Positions 25,553-34,828 of a stretch of DNA of 64,000 bases are shown piece after piece (positions within the stretch are counted from its first letter, which is position 1; the number at the start of each line of letters is the position of its first letter). Made by a program: the position numbers and the translations under genes. A model generated the notes under the pieces. It was not told where the DNA came from and did not search any database. It saw only the letters and a list, made by a program, of their open reading frames with translations. The stretch is from Tenacibaculum skagerrakense (lineage in GTDB: Bacteria; Bacteroidota; Bacteroidia; Flavobacteriales; Flavobacteriaceae), in the NCBI RefSeq assembly GCF_004345825.1, contig NZ_SLXM01000011.1:1-64000 (forward strand), in the 5' to 3' direction.

Positions 25553-26098
25553 TTAATTATAGTTTTTTATAAAACTTTCAATTTTTTTTACCGCATGAAA
25601 GTAGGAGGCTTTTAAAGCTCCTACAGAAGTATCTAACACTTCTGCTATTTCATTATACTTCATATCATCGAAGTATTTCATGTTAAAAACAAGTTGTTGT
25701 TTTTGAGGAAGTGAAGCGATTGCTTTTTGTAAAATAAGTTGAATTTCGTCTCCAGAAAACCAATCATCACTCTTCAAATTAGAAACTACCTGTTGTTTAT
25801 AATCGGCAATATCTATATTTTGCTGTTTTGCCCTTTTGTTTAAAAAGGTAATTGCTTCATTAGTAGCAATTCGATACATCCATGAATACAATTTACTATC
25901 ACCTTTAAAATTGTCAATATTTCTAAAAACTTTTATAAAAGTATTCTGTAGTACATCGTCAGTATCATCATGAATAATAACGATTTTTCTTATATGCCAA
26001 TACAATCGTTCTTTATATTGGGATATAAGATTACGAAAAGCTACTTCTTTAGTCGCAGCATTTTGTAATTGTAAAACAAGTGTAGTTTCTTCAGTCAA
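25553..26098 (-). CDS. ECF-family RNA polymerase sigma factor
   Basis: 181 residues. Region 2 (HDDTDDVLQNTFIKVFRNI, KLYSWMYRIATNEAITFLNKR) and region 4 helix-turn-helix (LPQKQQLVFNMKYFDDMKYNEIAEVLDTSVGALKAS) are complete. First gene of a three-gene operon with its probable anti-sigma factor and a secreted protein. Confidence 0.94.
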   Translation of the reverse strand: MTEETTLVLQLQNAATKEVAFRNLISQYKERLYWHIRKIVIIHDDTDDVLQNTFIKVFRNIDNFKGDSKLYSWMYRIATNEAITFLNKRAKQQNIDIADYKQQVVSNLKSDDWFSGDEIQLILQKAIASLPQKQQLVFNMKYFDDMKYNEIAEVLDTSVGALKASYFHAVKKIESFIKNYN

Positions 26099-26156
26099 AT
26101 GAATTGTTTTTCATTATGACTATAAATTTAAGAAAAGGTTTAATTAAAAAATAAAA

Positions 26157-27596
26157 TTAATTTCTTCTGCTACATCCAAATAGCCTTTTTTCTTTAATTA
26201 CTTCTGCGATTCCAGTTGGCAACATGTCTTCCCAACCATCTTTACCTTCTTTAATCATTTTTAAAACTGTTCGAGAGAAGATATCAAGAATTTCAGGATC
26301 AAAATTTTCTATATCAACAACTCTTCCGTTGTTTTTAAAGAACTTGTATAACTCTTTCATTCTTGGATGTACCTTTAAGTTCTCAGAATCAATAAATTGT
26401 CCTGTTTCTTCTTCTTTATAAGGATACATGTATATTTTTAAATCTTTGTAGAAAAGTTTTCCAAAAGCCTCTAAAATACCACCACTTATATGTCGATAAT
26501 ATTTTTCGTCGAAAATTTCAATTAAGTTGTAAACTCCCATAGCTAACGCCATTCGCTCTTTGGTAAATTCACTAAAGTATTCAACTAATCTATAATACTC
26601 TTGATAGTTGGTAATCATTACATTTTGACCAAGAGAACAAAGTAGTTCAGCTCTATCTAAGAAATCACGTTCATTAATTTCTCCTTCAGCTTTTAAATTA
26701 CTCAAGGTAATTTCAAAAATAACCTGAGATTTATCTGGGTCTACCTTCTTTTCATCAAAAAACATCTTTTTAGACTGTTCATACATATCCATATTAACTT
26801 TGGTAACAGGTCTAAAACTACCACGAAGTGCTAATATGTTTTTTTTGTATAAAACTTGAGCAGGTAATAGGTTATTTCCATCAGGACCAAACATTACTGC
26901 ATTTGTCATTCCGTTTTTAACAAGTTGTAAACTCATTAAACGGTTATCAACATAAGTAAAACGAGGACCAGAGAAATTAATCATATCAATTTCTAATTTA
27001 TCCTTGTCTATATTATCATAAAAAGATTTTAATAATTCTTTAGGATTATCATTTAAGTAAAAAGCTCCATAAATTAAGTTTACACCTAAAATACCTAGCG
27101 TTTCTTGCTGTAATCTTGCTTCAGTTTCTTTAAAACGTAAGTGTAAAATAATCTCGTTATAATCCTCTAGAGGGTCTAACTGAAAACGAATTCCAACCCA
27201 ACCGTGACCTTTAAATTTTTTTGTGAAATTTATGGTAGCTACTGTATTGGCGTAACTAAAAAACAGCTTTTCAGGATGCTTCTGACGATCTAATCGATCT
27301 TCAATCAAATTCATCTCATGCTTTAGCATTTTTTTTAGTCTATCTTCCGTTACATAACGTCTGTCAGTTTCAATTCCGTAAATAGCATCAGAGAAATCTT
27401 TATCGTAGGCACTCATTGCTTTTGCAATAGTTCCAGAAGCTCCTCCAGCCCTAAAGAAATTACGAACGGTTTCTTGTCCAGCTCCAATTTCAGCAAATGT
27501 TCCATAAATATTTGCATTTAGGTTAATTTTGAGTGCTTTATTTTTAGTAGTAGGCACGCTACTAATTTTTTGATCTCCCTTTAAGGTAATTGCCAT
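26157..27596 (-). CDS. Large conserved cytosolic protein of unknown function
   Basis: 479 residues, no signal peptide or membrane segment. Well-defined, conserved-looking blocks: YGTFAEIGAGQETVRNFFRAG near residue 35, GTIAKAMSAYDKDFSDAIYG, GHGWVGIRFQL, ALRGSFRPVTKVN, MITNYQEYYRLVEYFSEF. I recognise this family as widespread in Bacteroidota and Proteobacteria, sometimes labelled 'TonB-dependent receptor' or nicotinate-nucleotide adenylyltransferase; nothing in the sequence supports either name. Divergent from the MBL hydrolase gene. Confidence 0.8.
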   Translation of the reverse strand: MAITLKGDQKISSVPTTKNKALKINLNANIYGTFAEIGAGQETVRNFFRAGGASGTIAKAMSAYDKDFSDAIYGIETDRRYVTEDRLKKMLKHEMNLIEDRLDRQKHPEKLFFSYANTVATINFTKKFKGHGWVGIRFQLDPLEDYNEIILHLRFKETEARLQQETLGILGVNLIYGAFYLNDNPKELLKSFYDNIDKDKLEIDMINFSGPRFTYVDNRLMSLQLVKNGMTNAVMFGPDGNNLLPAQVLYKKNILALRGSFRPVTKVNMDMYEQSKKMFFDEKKVDPDKSQVIFEITLSNLKAEGEINERDFLDRAELLCSLGQNVMITNYQEYYRLVEYFSEFTKERMALAMGVYNLIEIFDEKYYRHISGGILEAFGKLFYKDLKIYMYPYKEEETGQFIDSENLKVHPRMKELYKFFKNNGRVVDIENFDPEILDIFSRTVLKMIKEGKDGWEDMLPTGIAEVIKEKRLFGCSRRN

Positions 27597-27622
27597 TTAT
27601 AATTGTTTTTGTTTACAATGAA

Positions 27623-27630
27623 CAAATGTA
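27623..27630 (-). promoter_or_regulatory. -7 promoter element of the 479-residue gene
   Basis: On the minus strand TACATTTG matches TAnnTTTG, 26 bases before the ATG at 27596; no -33 TTG at proper spacing. Confidence 0.5.
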
Positions 27631-27663
27631 CTGAAAATAGCAAGTAATAGTAAATATTTATGT

Positions 27664-27671
27664 TATTTTTG
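27664..27671 (+). promoter_or_regulatory. -7 promoter element of the MBL-fold hydrolase gene
   Basis: TATTTTTG matches TAnnTTTG and ends 8 bases before the ATG at 27680, implying an almost leaderless transcript. No -33 TTG found. Confidence 0.5.
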
Positions 27672-27679
27672 TTGAAAGA

Positions 27680-28465
27680 ATGAGTAAAAAAAAACAATTA
27701 AAAATAACTTTTTTAGGTACAGCTACATCTACTGGTGTACCTATGATAGCAAGTAAAAACCCTGTCCGTTTTTCTGAGGATATCAGAGATAAACGTTTAA
27801 GAGCTTCTATATTGATTTCTTGGGATGATAATAATTATATAATTGATTGCGGTCCAGACTTTAGACAGCAAATGATTAGGGCAAACGTGGAATCGATTAA
27901 TGGTATTTTATTTACTCATGAACATGCCGATCATATTGCTGGTTTTGACGAAATTCGTCCGTACTATTACCAAATGGGGCCAATACCAATTTATACTGAT
28001 GAGCGTGTTTTAAACGCTTTGGAAAGAAGATATGAATATATTTTTACTACCGAAAATAGATACCCTTCAGCTCCGGCAGTAAACCCAACTATAATAAGCA
28101 AAGATGATGTTTTGAATTTCCATGGAGTAGAGGTAACTCCGATACAAGTTATGCATGGAGATCTACCAATTTTAGGTTTTAGGTTTGGAAATATGGCTTA
28201 CTTAACAGATGTAAAGTACATTCCTGAAGAAGAGAAAGAAAAGCTAAAAGGATTGGATGTTTTAATTACTACTGCACTTAGAAAGGAATCTCATAAAACG
28301 CACGCTAATTTACAAGAAGCATTAGAGTTAGTTGAAGAGTTAAAACCAAACAGAGCTTATTTTACCCATATAAGTGAATTACTTGGCTTTCATGCAGAGA
28401 TAGAAAAAGAATTACCTGAAAATGTATTTTTAGCCTATGACGAGCTGGAAATCTATAGCGAATAG
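27680..28465 (+). CDS. MBL-fold metal-dependent hydrolase, PhnP/RNase Z-like
   Basis: 261 residues. Metallo-beta-lactamase fold with the motif THEHADHIAGFDE (HxHxDH), upstream GTATSTGVPMI and IIDCGPDFRQQM, metal ligands later at VMHGD, YLTDVKY and FTHISELLGFH. The GTATSTGVP start and GxDxRP box (GFDEIRP) are typical of PhnP-like cyclic phosphodiesterases, but flavobacterial members stand outside phn operons and the substrate is unknown. Confidence 0.88.
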   Translation: MSKKKQLKITFLGTATSTGVPMIASKNPVRFSEDIRDKRLRASILISWDDNNYIIDCGPDFRQQMIRANVESINGILFTHEHADHIAGFDEIRPYYYQMGPIPIYTDERVLNALERRYEYIFTTENRYPSAPAVNPTIISKDDVLNFHGVEVTPIQVMHGDLPILGFRFGNMAYLTDVKYIPEEEKEKLKGLDVLITTALRKESHKTHANLQEALELVEELKPNRAYFTHISELLGFHAEIEKELPENVFLAYDELEIYSE

Positions 28466-28479
28466 GTTATTTGTAAAAT

Positions 28480-28827
28480 TTAAACGTTAATTAATTTTGT
28501 CTTCGATATTGAGTCATGACCTTCTTGTCCGACTAAATAAGACATTATATCAAAAGGATTTAATCGTAATAAAGTTCGCCATAATATTCTACGAAATGTA
28601 GGTTTTTCATTAGTTAAATTTACTACTCTAGTTTTGGTAACTAATTTCCCTATAGTTTGACCATTATTCAAAAATTCTAATAGTAAATAATAGAATATAT
28701 AAATTAGAAAATACATTAACTCAGAACTACTAGTTAGCAAAATACTAATAATTGAAAAAAGAATTATAATTATTAGATGGTCTATAATGTAATTTACAAA
28801 ACGTGTACCTTTAGTTATTTCTTTCAT
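28480..28827 (-). CDS. Small RDD-family membrane protein
   Basis: 115 residues. RDD pattern: TRFVNYIIDHLIIIILF (Arg and Asp of helix 1), a second helix pair, and GQTIGKLVTKTRVV as the GxTxGK box, then RRILWRTLLRLNPFDI. Three hydrophobic helices. Some RDD proteins are implicated in ion exchange; function here unknown. Confidence 0.85.
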   Translation of the reverse strand: MKEITKGTRFVNYIIDHLIIIILFSIISILLTSSSELMYFLIYIFYYLLLEFLNNGQTIGKLVTKTRVVNLTNEKPTFRRILWRTLLRLNPFDIMSYLVGQEGHDSISKTKLINV

Positions 28828-28866
28828 AGTACAACAAAATTAAAAAACTGAATTAAACAAAAACAA

Positions 28867-28895
28867 AAAAGCTACCAGAAAATCTGATAGCTTTT
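28867..28895 (-). terminator. Terminator of the third TonB-C gene
   Basis: AAAAGCTACCAGA (28867-28879) pairs with TCTGATAGCTTTT (28883-28895) with one mismatch and a short A-rich loop; on the minus strand T-rich sequence follows. 23 bases past the stop at 28918. Confidence 0.88.
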
Positions 28896-28917
28896 AATAT
28901 TGTATACTTTATGTCTA

Positions 28918-29616
28918 TTAATTGTCTTCTAAAGCAAAGTTTATAGGGAAACCATATTTAACTGATACTGCCTCTCCGTTATTAGAAGCAGGTTTAAACT
29001 TTGGTAAGTTTGAAACTACTCTGATAGCTTCGTCATTTAAAAGTTTTCCACCTTTAGGTCCTAATGCTTTTATGTTGGTAACATTTCCATCTTTATCTAT
29101 GATGAAACGAACCCAAACCTCACCTTCAATCTTATTAACTAGCGCTTCGTCAGGATATTCGAAATACTCTTGAATGTGCTTCATCATTTCGGTATTGAAA
29201 CAATTGAATTGATCATCATCTGAATTATTACAATTTGGAAATGCTGGTATTTTGTCTACAAGATTAAATTTTTGAGCACTTCTAATTTCTTCTTTTGATA
29301 ACCTATTTGTTAAAGCAGCTAAATTAGTTTTGAATTTAGAAGCCTTAGAAACATTTGAAATTCCAGTACCGCTTAAATTATTTGCGCTTGATACTACTTC
29401 TTTATTTCTTCTTTTTAAGAAACGTTTATTAGACGCAGAAACTCTAACCGCAATTTGTCTTGATTTTTTATCATCTTTTTTGTCGATTTCCTTGATAGTA
29501 CATTTTGTAATACTATTTAAGTCTTCAACTGTCTTAGTATCGGTTTCGCATGTTTCTTTTTGAGAATATACAGCAGAAACAAAACCTATAGCTAAGATGT
29601 ATAGTAGTTTTTTCAT
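28918..29616 (-). CDS. Secreted TonB-C-domain protein, third paralog
   Basis: 232 residues: signal peptide to AVYSQK (residue 20), shared module Cys23-x15-Cys39 (EDLNSITKC), basic patch (SNKRFLKRRNK), then one TonB_C domain (about 120-232: IPAFPNCN, FNCFNTEMMKHIQEYFEYPDEAL, GEVWVRFIID, LPKFKPASNNGEAVSVKYGFPINF). Same architecture as the gene at 13539-14216 though 15 kb away. No membrane anchor. It is a single-gene unit with its own terminator. Confidence 0.83.
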   Translation of the reverse strand: MKKLLYILAIGFVSAVYSQKETCETDTKTVEDLNSITKCTIKEIDKKDDKKSRQIAVRVSASNKRFLKRRNKEVVSSANNLSGTGISNVSKASKFKTNLAALTNRLSKEEIRSAQKFNLVDKIPAFPNCNNSDDDQFNCFNTEMMKHIQEYFEYPDEALVNKIEGEVWVRFIIDKDGNVTNIKALGPKGGKLLNDEAIRVVSNLPKFKPASNNGEAVSVKYGFPINFALEDN

Positions 29617-29761
29617 GGGTCTATTTGTTTACATTTAGATTGTTACTAAATCTATTTTTGTCAATATAATAAAATATTTCGTCAATAAAAGATTTTACAC
29701 AAAAAAACAACTTTTTAATAAGAATATTGTAAAAATATCGATTATTGGCTTGTTTTTAACT

Positions 29762-30838
29762 TTAATCGGTATTATTTAGTAGATTATTTGCGGCATTAAA
29801 AGGAGTAGTTTTTCCTTTTTCTAGGTTAATAATTTCTTTTTGAAGTAGTTCGTTAATTTTTGGGTTTTCGTAAAACCGCTTTTTTAATTGATCGTTGATG
29901 GTCGTATATAACCAATGTTTATTTTGATCATTTCTTCTATTTTCAAAAGCTCCCGATTTTTTAGTAGTACTTATATATTCTGAAATCATAGTATAAATAT
30001 CTTCGATTCCAGAGTTGTTAAGAGCGCTAGCTATCATTACTTTAGGTTGCCATCCGTTTTCTTTTGGAGGATATAAATGCAAAGCTCTATTAAATTCGAC
30101 TTTCGCAATTTTAGCATTCTTAACATTATCTCCATCAGCTTTGTTAATTACAATGGCATCTGCCATTTCAATAATTCCTCTCTTGATTCCTTGTAACTCA
30201 TCACCGGCGCCAGATAATTTTAGTAATAAAAAGAAATCAACCATAGCATGAACAGCAGTTTCACTTTGTCCAACACCAACTGTTTCAACAATAATTGTAT
30301 CAAAACCAGCAGCTTCACAAAGTAATATACTTTCTTTAGTTTTTTGAGCAACTCCGCCTAAAGATGTACCAGAAGGAGATGGTCTGATAAAAGCATTTTT
30401 ATCTGTTACTAATTGTTCCATTCTGGTTTTATCACCTAAAATACTACCTTTATTAATAGAACTACTAGGATCTACGGCAAGTACCGCAACCTTTTTTCCT
30501 AAACTGGTTAAGTATTTTCCAAAAGCTTCTATAAAAGTACTTTTTCCAACTCCAGGAACTCCAGTAATTCCAATTCTGATGGATTTATCAGCATGAGGCA
30601 TACATGCATTTAAAATTGTGTTCGCTTTTTCTTGATGTTTTGAGTTTGTACTTTCAATTAATGTAATAGCTTTACTTAAAAAAGTAATATCGCCTTCTAA
30701 GATTTTTTCAATAAAAGTATCTGTCGAAACTTGTTTTCTTCTATTTAATTTGATTTTTTGAGCAGCTGATTTACTGGTTGTTTCAGGTTGAGAAACACCT
30801 TGTTTTTCCGATAAGTTTGATTTTGAATCTTTTGTCAT
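29762..30838 (-). CDS. meaB: Methylmalonyl-CoA mutase-associated GTPase
   Basis: 358 residues. G3E-family P-loop GTPase: Walker A GVPGVGKST, AVDPSSSINKGSILGDKTRM, the MeaB signature RPSPSGTSLGGVAQKTKE, ETVGVGQSE, and NKADGD (G4). MeaB protects and loads B12 into methylmalonyl-CoA mutase; the mutase itself is not in the window. The N-terminal 40 residues are a Ser/Lys/Gln-rich extension. Confidence 0.95.
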   Translation of the reverse strand: MTKDSKSNLSEKQGVSQPETTSKSAAQKIKLNRRKQVSTDTFIEKILEGDITFLSKAITLIESTNSKHQEKANTILNACMPHADKSIRIGITGVPGVGKSTFIEAFGKYLTSLGKKVAVLAVDPSSSINKGSILGDKTRMEQLVTDKNAFIRPSPSGTSLGGVAQKTKESILLCEAAGFDTIIVETVGVGQSETAVHAMVDFFLLLKLSGAGDELQGIKRGIIEMADAIVINKADGDNVKNAKIAKVEFNRALHLYPPKENGWQPKVMIASALNNSGIEDIYTMISEYISTTKKSGAFENRRNDQNKHWLYTTINDQLKKRFYENPKINELLQKEIINLEKGKTTPFNAANNLLNNTD

Positions 30839-30942
30839 TAATTACTGCGGTAAAAAAGCTATTTGTAAATTTAAAGATAAAAAAGTGGATTAAAATGCAA
30901 CGTGCAGAAAAAACTATCGTCTTTAAGACAAGAAATCAATAA

Positions 30943-31500
30943 ATGAGATCAACTAAGCAGTTACATTATAAGCTCATTCAAGAGTGTAAAAAGCAAAATA
31001 CCAAAGCTCAATTGCAATTGTATAACAATTACGCACAAGGAATGCTTTCAGTAGCTAATAGATATGTGAAAGATATTCATTTAGCAGAAGATGTAATGCA
31101 AGATGCTTTTATAAAGGCTTTTAAAAACATAGAAAGCTATAAAGAGGAGGTTTCATTTGGAGCTTGGTTAAAAAGAATAGTCATTAACCAAAGTATTGAT
31201 GAGCTAAAGAAAAATAAGTTAGCTATGATTTCTATTAATGAAGAAGTTTTAAATGTTGTGGAAGATGGGAATTGGGAAGTTGATAATGGTGTAACCTCAG
31301 AAATGGTTGTAGACGCTATACATAAACAAAAAGAGAAATATAGGTTAGTATTATCCTTGTACTTGATGGAAGGTTACGATCATAGTGAAATATCTCAAAT
31401 TTTAGGAATTACAGAAGTAACTTCTAGAACACATTTAATGAGAGGAAAAAAATTAGTAAAAGAATATTTAAAAATTACAAATCATGCCGAAGGATATTAG
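30943..31500 (+). CDS. ECF-family RNA polymerase sigma factor (second)
   Basis: 185 residues. Region 2 (NRYVKDIHLAEDVMQDAFIKAFKNI, FGAWLKRIVINQSIDELKK) and region 4 (QKEKYRLVLSLYLMEGYDHSEISQILGITEVTSRTHLMRGKKLV). Overlaps the following gene by 17 bases, so translationally coupled with its presumed anti-sigma partner. Confidence 0.94.
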   Translation: MRSTKQLHYKLIQECKKQNTKAQLQLYNNYAQGMLSVANRYVKDIHLAEDVMQDAFIKAFKNIESYKEEVSFGAWLKRIVINQSIDELKKNKLAMISINEEVLNVVEDGNWEVDNGVTSEMVVDAIHKQKEKYRLVLSLYLMEGYDHSEISQILGITEVTSRTHLMRGKKLVKEYLKITNHAEGY

Positions 31501-32044
31501 AAATTTAGTGAATGATTTCCAACAAAAATCGGTTGAGTTATCTGATAATCATGAAAGTAAATTCTTGAAAAAACTTCAAGAAGAATTACCTAAGAGAAAA
31601 AAGTCGTATGCATGGTTATACGCCGCAGCTTCTGTAATTGTTTTATTAGGTGTAGGATTAAAGTTTTATACCAATATTGATCCTGTTGATCCAAAGCCAT
31701 TGACAAATCCAGATGCAACACAGGTAGTTGATTTAGGAGATATTTCTCCAGAGATGCAAAAAATAGAAAATTACTATTTAACAGCTATTAATTATGAAAT
31801 AGCAAGTTTAGAAGTTACTCCAGAAAATAAGGCCTTATTGGATGAGTATTTTGAGAGGATAAGTAAGTTAGATGCAGATTACAAACGTTTAAACCAAAAA
31901 CTACAAAAAGAAGGTGTAAACAACGAAACAATCAATGCATTAATTACCAATCTTCAATTACGTTTACAATTATTAATCCAGTTAAAAGATCAGGTAAATG
32001 ATCTACAATCAAAACAAAATAAAAATGAGAAGTATACCATATAA
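31484..32044 (+). CDS. Single-pass membrane anti-sigma-like regulator (second)
   Basis: 186 residues: about 37 cytoplasmic residues, one transmembrane helix (about 42-60, YAWLYAAASVIVLLGVGL), then a periplasmic, helical, charged C-terminal part with probable coiled coil (ISKLDADYKRLNQKLQ, LQLRLQLLIQLKDQVNDLQ). No sequence likeness to the other regulator (24866-25519) beyond topology. Overlaps both the sigma gene upstream and the secreted-protein gene downstream. Confidence 0.8.
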   Translation: MPKDIRNLVNDFQQKSVELSDNHESKFLKKLQEELPKRKKSYAWLYAAASVIVLLGVGLKFYTNIDPVDPKPLTNPDATQVVDLGDISPEMQKIENYYLTAINYEIASLEVTPENKALLDEYFERISKLDADYKRLNQKLQKEGVNNETINALITNLQLRLQLLIQLKDQVNDLQSKQNKNEKYTI

Positions 32045-32993
32045 GTTAATTTTAGTACTCGTATTATTTGTAGTACAGCTTAGAGCTCAAAAGAAAAGCT
32101 TTAAAGAAGAGTTTAATGTAAATTCTGATGTAGTAATTGATGTGAATACAAGGCATTCTGATATTGAAATAGAAACTTGGAACAAAGATAAAGTTGTTAT
32201 TGAAGCCTACATGGTTGTGGATGGGGAAGAAATTACCGAAGAGATGCGAGATAATTTCTATAATAAGTGGGATTTTAAAGCTTATGGCAATAGTTCTAAA
32301 ATTACCGTAAAATCAAGGACTAATTCTTTTATAGATTTAAATACTTTTGATTTTAATTCGCCTAATTATAGTTTTTTCAGTGGAGATTTAGCTGACTTAG
32401 CCTTAGGAAGTTTAGATATTCTTGATTCAATTGATTTTGTGTTACCTGAGGAAGCTATTGTAATACCAGAAGTAGCGTTTCCTCCAATGCCACCATTACC
32501 TCCAATGCCGCCAATGCCACCAATGCCAACAGAATTTGATTTTGAAGCTTATAAAAAAGATAAGTCGTATTTAGAACGCTGGAAGAAAGAAAATAAAGAA
32601 ATCATTGGAAAAAATGCAAAGGTAACTATCGGTAAAAATAACATTTCGATTAAGAGTGACGATACAGATATCACTATGCTTAAACAAAATGAAAAATATC
32701 AGCAAGAGTTAGAAAAAGCAAGAGTAGAATATGAAAAGGAAAGGTTAAAAGCCAGAGAAGAATATAAAAAAGCTAGAGAAGAACTTTTAAAAGAAAGAAA
32801 AGAGTTTCATAAAAGACGTAAAGAAGAGTATAAATCATCTATAAAAAAATATGCTCAAGAAAGGAAAGAAATTCAAGAATTACTAAAAAAGAGGAGTAAA
32901 TTAAAAGTGAAACGATTGATTAAAATTAAAGCTCCTAAAAATGCTAAATTCAATATGGATGTGAAATACGGAGCATTAAGTTTTTCAAAGTAA
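32025..32993 (+). CDS. Secreted protein: DUF4097-like N-terminus, Pro/Met-rich linker, coiled coil
   Basis: 322 residues from ATG at 32025 (MRSIPYKLILVLVLF); the frame opens at 31998 but that start would put charged residues before the signal peptide. Signal peptide to VQLRAQ; residues about 30-90 resemble the DUF4097 start (VNTRHSDIEIETWNKDKVVIEA); a linker of repeated PPMP units at about 152-168; then Lys/Glu-rich coiled coil (about 220-300); the end (IKIKAPKNAKFNMDVKYG) resembles a beta-helix rung of DUF4097. Third gene of the ECF operon, overlapping the regulator gene by 20 bases; likely an envelope protein under the same control. Confidence 0.75.
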   Translation: MRSIPYKLILVLVLFVVQLRAQKKSFKEEFNVNSDVVIDVNTRHSDIEIETWNKDKVVIEAYMVVDGEEITEEMRDNFYNKWDFKAYGNSSKITVKSRTNSFIDLNTFDFNSPNYSFFSGDLADLALGSLDILDSIDFVLPEEAIVIPEVAFPPMPPLPPMPPMPPMPTEFDFEAYKKDKSYLERWKKENKEIIGKNAKVTIGKNNISIKSDDTDITMLKQNEKYQQELEKARVEYEKERLKAREEYKKAREELLKERKEFHKRRKEEYKSSIKKYAQERKEIQELLKKRSKLKVKRLIKIKAPKNAKFNMDVKYGALSFSK

Positions 32994-33015
32994 CCGTTTA
33001 AAAGTTAATTAATAC

Positions 33016-33047
33016 AAAAAACCACCAATTTGAGTGGTTTTTTTTTG
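33016..33047 (+). terminator. Terminator of the second ECF operon
   Basis: AAAAAACCAC (33016-33025) pairs with GTGGTTTTTT (33034-33043) with an 8-base loop, followed by more T. Confidence 0.9.
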
Positions 33048-33088
33048 TTAAAACTTGTTACCTTTACCTTTTTGAAAAGGAATTTTTA

Positions 33089-34570
33089 ATGGAATTATAC
33101 AAGGAAAATCAACTAAAAATATACAATTCATTATCTAAATCTAAAGAAGAATTTAAACCCGTAACAGAAGGCCGTGTAGGAATGTACGTTTGCGGTCCAA
33201 CGGTGTATAGCAATGTTCATTTAGGAAATGTTAGAACATTCATGTCTTTTGATATGATTTTTAGGTACTTATTACATTTAGGCTATAAAGTTCGCTACGT
33301 TCGTAACATTACTGATGCAGGTCATTTAGAAAACGATGCAGACGAAGGTGAAGATAGAATTGCTAAGAAAGCACGATTAGAAGAAATTGAACCGATGGAA
33401 GTGGTTCAGCGCTACACAGTTGATTTTCATGAAGTAACTGCAAAGTATAATTTCTTGCCTCCAAGTATTGAGCCAACAGCTACAGGTCATATTGTAGAGC
33501 AAATTGAAATGATTAAAGAAATCATGGAGAAAGGTTTTGCTTATGAAATGAATGGTTCAGTATATTTTGATGTTCTTAAATATAACGAAGCTGGAAATAA
33601 TTATGGAATTCTTTCAGGAAGAAATATTGAAGACGCAATTCATAACACAAGAGCGTTAGACGGACAATCTGAAAAGAAGAATCCACAAGACTTTGCACTT
33701 TGGAAAAAAGCAGATGATCGTCATATTATGCGTTGGCCTTCACCATGGAGTGATGGTTTTCCAGGATGGCATTTAGAATGTTCGGTAATGAGCTCAAAGT
33801 ATTTAGGTGAGCAATTTGATATTCATGGAGGCGGAATGGATTTAAAGTTTCCGCATCATGAGTGTGAAATTGCACAATCGCATACTTGTACAGGAGTTCA
33901 ACCTGTTAATTATTGGATGCATGCAAATATGTTATTGTTAAATGGTCAAAAAATGGCTAAATCAACAGGGAATCATATTTTACCTGATGAAATTTTAACT
34001 GGAAATAATAAGATTCTTAGTAAAGCTTTTGGAGCAGGAGTAGTTCGTTTTTTCATTATGCAGGCACATTATCGTAGTATTTTGGACTTTTCAAACGATG
34101 CATTATTAGCATCAGAAAAAGGCTATAGTAAATTAATGGAAGCTGTAAGCATTTTAAAAGAGTTAAAAGTTTCTAATGAATCTACTTTTGATGTATCAGC
34201 ATGGAAACAGAAATGTTATGATGCTATGAATGATGATTTTAACACACCAATTTTAATCGCGAATTTATTTGAAGCTGTTAAGTTTATCAACCAAGTAAAA
34301 GATGATAAAGCTTCTATTTCTAAAGCAGATTTAGAATTGTTAAGCGCAACTTTAAATGCTTTTGTTTTTGATATTTTAGGATTAGTTAACGATTCAAAAG
34401 AGCAAGGTTCAGATAAGCTAGAAGGTGTTGTTGAGTTGCTTATAAAGCTAAGAAAAGAAGCAAGAGATAACAAAGATTGGGCGTTGTCAGATCAAATCCG
34501 TGATGAGTTAGCAGCACTAGGAATTCAATTAAAAGACGGAAGAGAAGGAACTACTTTTTCTGTAAACTAA
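33089..34570 (+). CDS. cysS: Cysteinyl-tRNA synthetase
   Basis: 493 residues. Class I synthetase: [20 protein letters not shown] (zinc Cys and HIGH-like HLGN), [36 protein letters not shown] (zinc ligands) and KMAKSTGN (KMSKS). Charges tRNA-Cys in the cytosol. First of cysS-yidD-lgt, spaced 4 and 8 bases. Confidence 0.97.
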   Translation: MELYKENQLKIYNSLSKSKEEFKPVTEGRVGMYVCGPTVYSNVHLGNVRTFMSFDMIFRYLLHLGYKVRYVRNITDAGHLENDADEGEDRIAKKARLEEIEPMEVVQRYTVDFHEVTAKYNFLPPSIEPTATGHIVEQIEMIKEIMEKGFAYEMNGSVYFDVLKYNEAGNNYGILSGRNIEDAIHNTRALDGQSEKKNPQDFALWKKADDRHIMRWPSPWSDGFPGWHLECSVMSSKYLGEQFDIHGGGMDLKFPHHECEIAQSHTCTGVQPVNYWMHANMLLLNGQKMAKSTGNHILPDEILTGNNKILSKAFGAGVVRFFIMQAHYRSILDFSNDALLASEKGYSKLMEAVSILKELKVSNESTFDVSAWKQKCYDAMNDDFNTPILIANLFEAVKFINQVKDDKASISKADLELLSATLNAFVFDILGLVNDSKEQGSDKLEGVVELLIKLRKEARDNKDWALSDQIRDELAALGIQLKDGREGTTFSVN

Positions 34571-34574
34571 GACA

Positions 34575-34820
34575 TTGAAGAAAATACTAGCATATCCATT
34601 TATACTTTTAATCCGTTTTTATCAAACGGCAATTTCACCTTTTACGCCTGCAACATGTAGATACACACCAACGTGTTCTTCGTATTCATTAGAAGCGTTA
34701 AAAAAACATGGTGTATTTTATGGTGGATGGTTAGCTACTAAAAGAATTTTTAGTTGTCATCCTTGGGGAGGAAGTGGTTACGATCCAGTACCAGAAAAGA
34801 AACAAAAAACTAAACTTTAA
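34575..34820 (+). CDS. yidD: Membrane protein insertion efficiency factor YidD
   Basis: 81 residues with the YidD pattern: hydrophobic N-terminus ([20 protein letters not shown]), [36 protein letters not shown]. The start is a TTG at 34575, four bases after the cysS stop; no in-frame ATG fits the conserved N-terminus. Assists YidC-dependent insertion of inner-membrane proteins. Confidence 0.93.
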   Translation: MKKILAYPFILLIRFYQTAISPFTPATCRYTPTCSSYSLEALKKHGVFYGGWLATKRIFSCHPWGGSGYDPVPEKKQKTKL

Positions 34821-34828
34821 CCAAATAC

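Noticed and set aside
26157..27596. TonB-dependent receptor label for the 479-residue protein
   Set aside because: No signal peptide, plug or barrel features; the sequence looks cytosolic.
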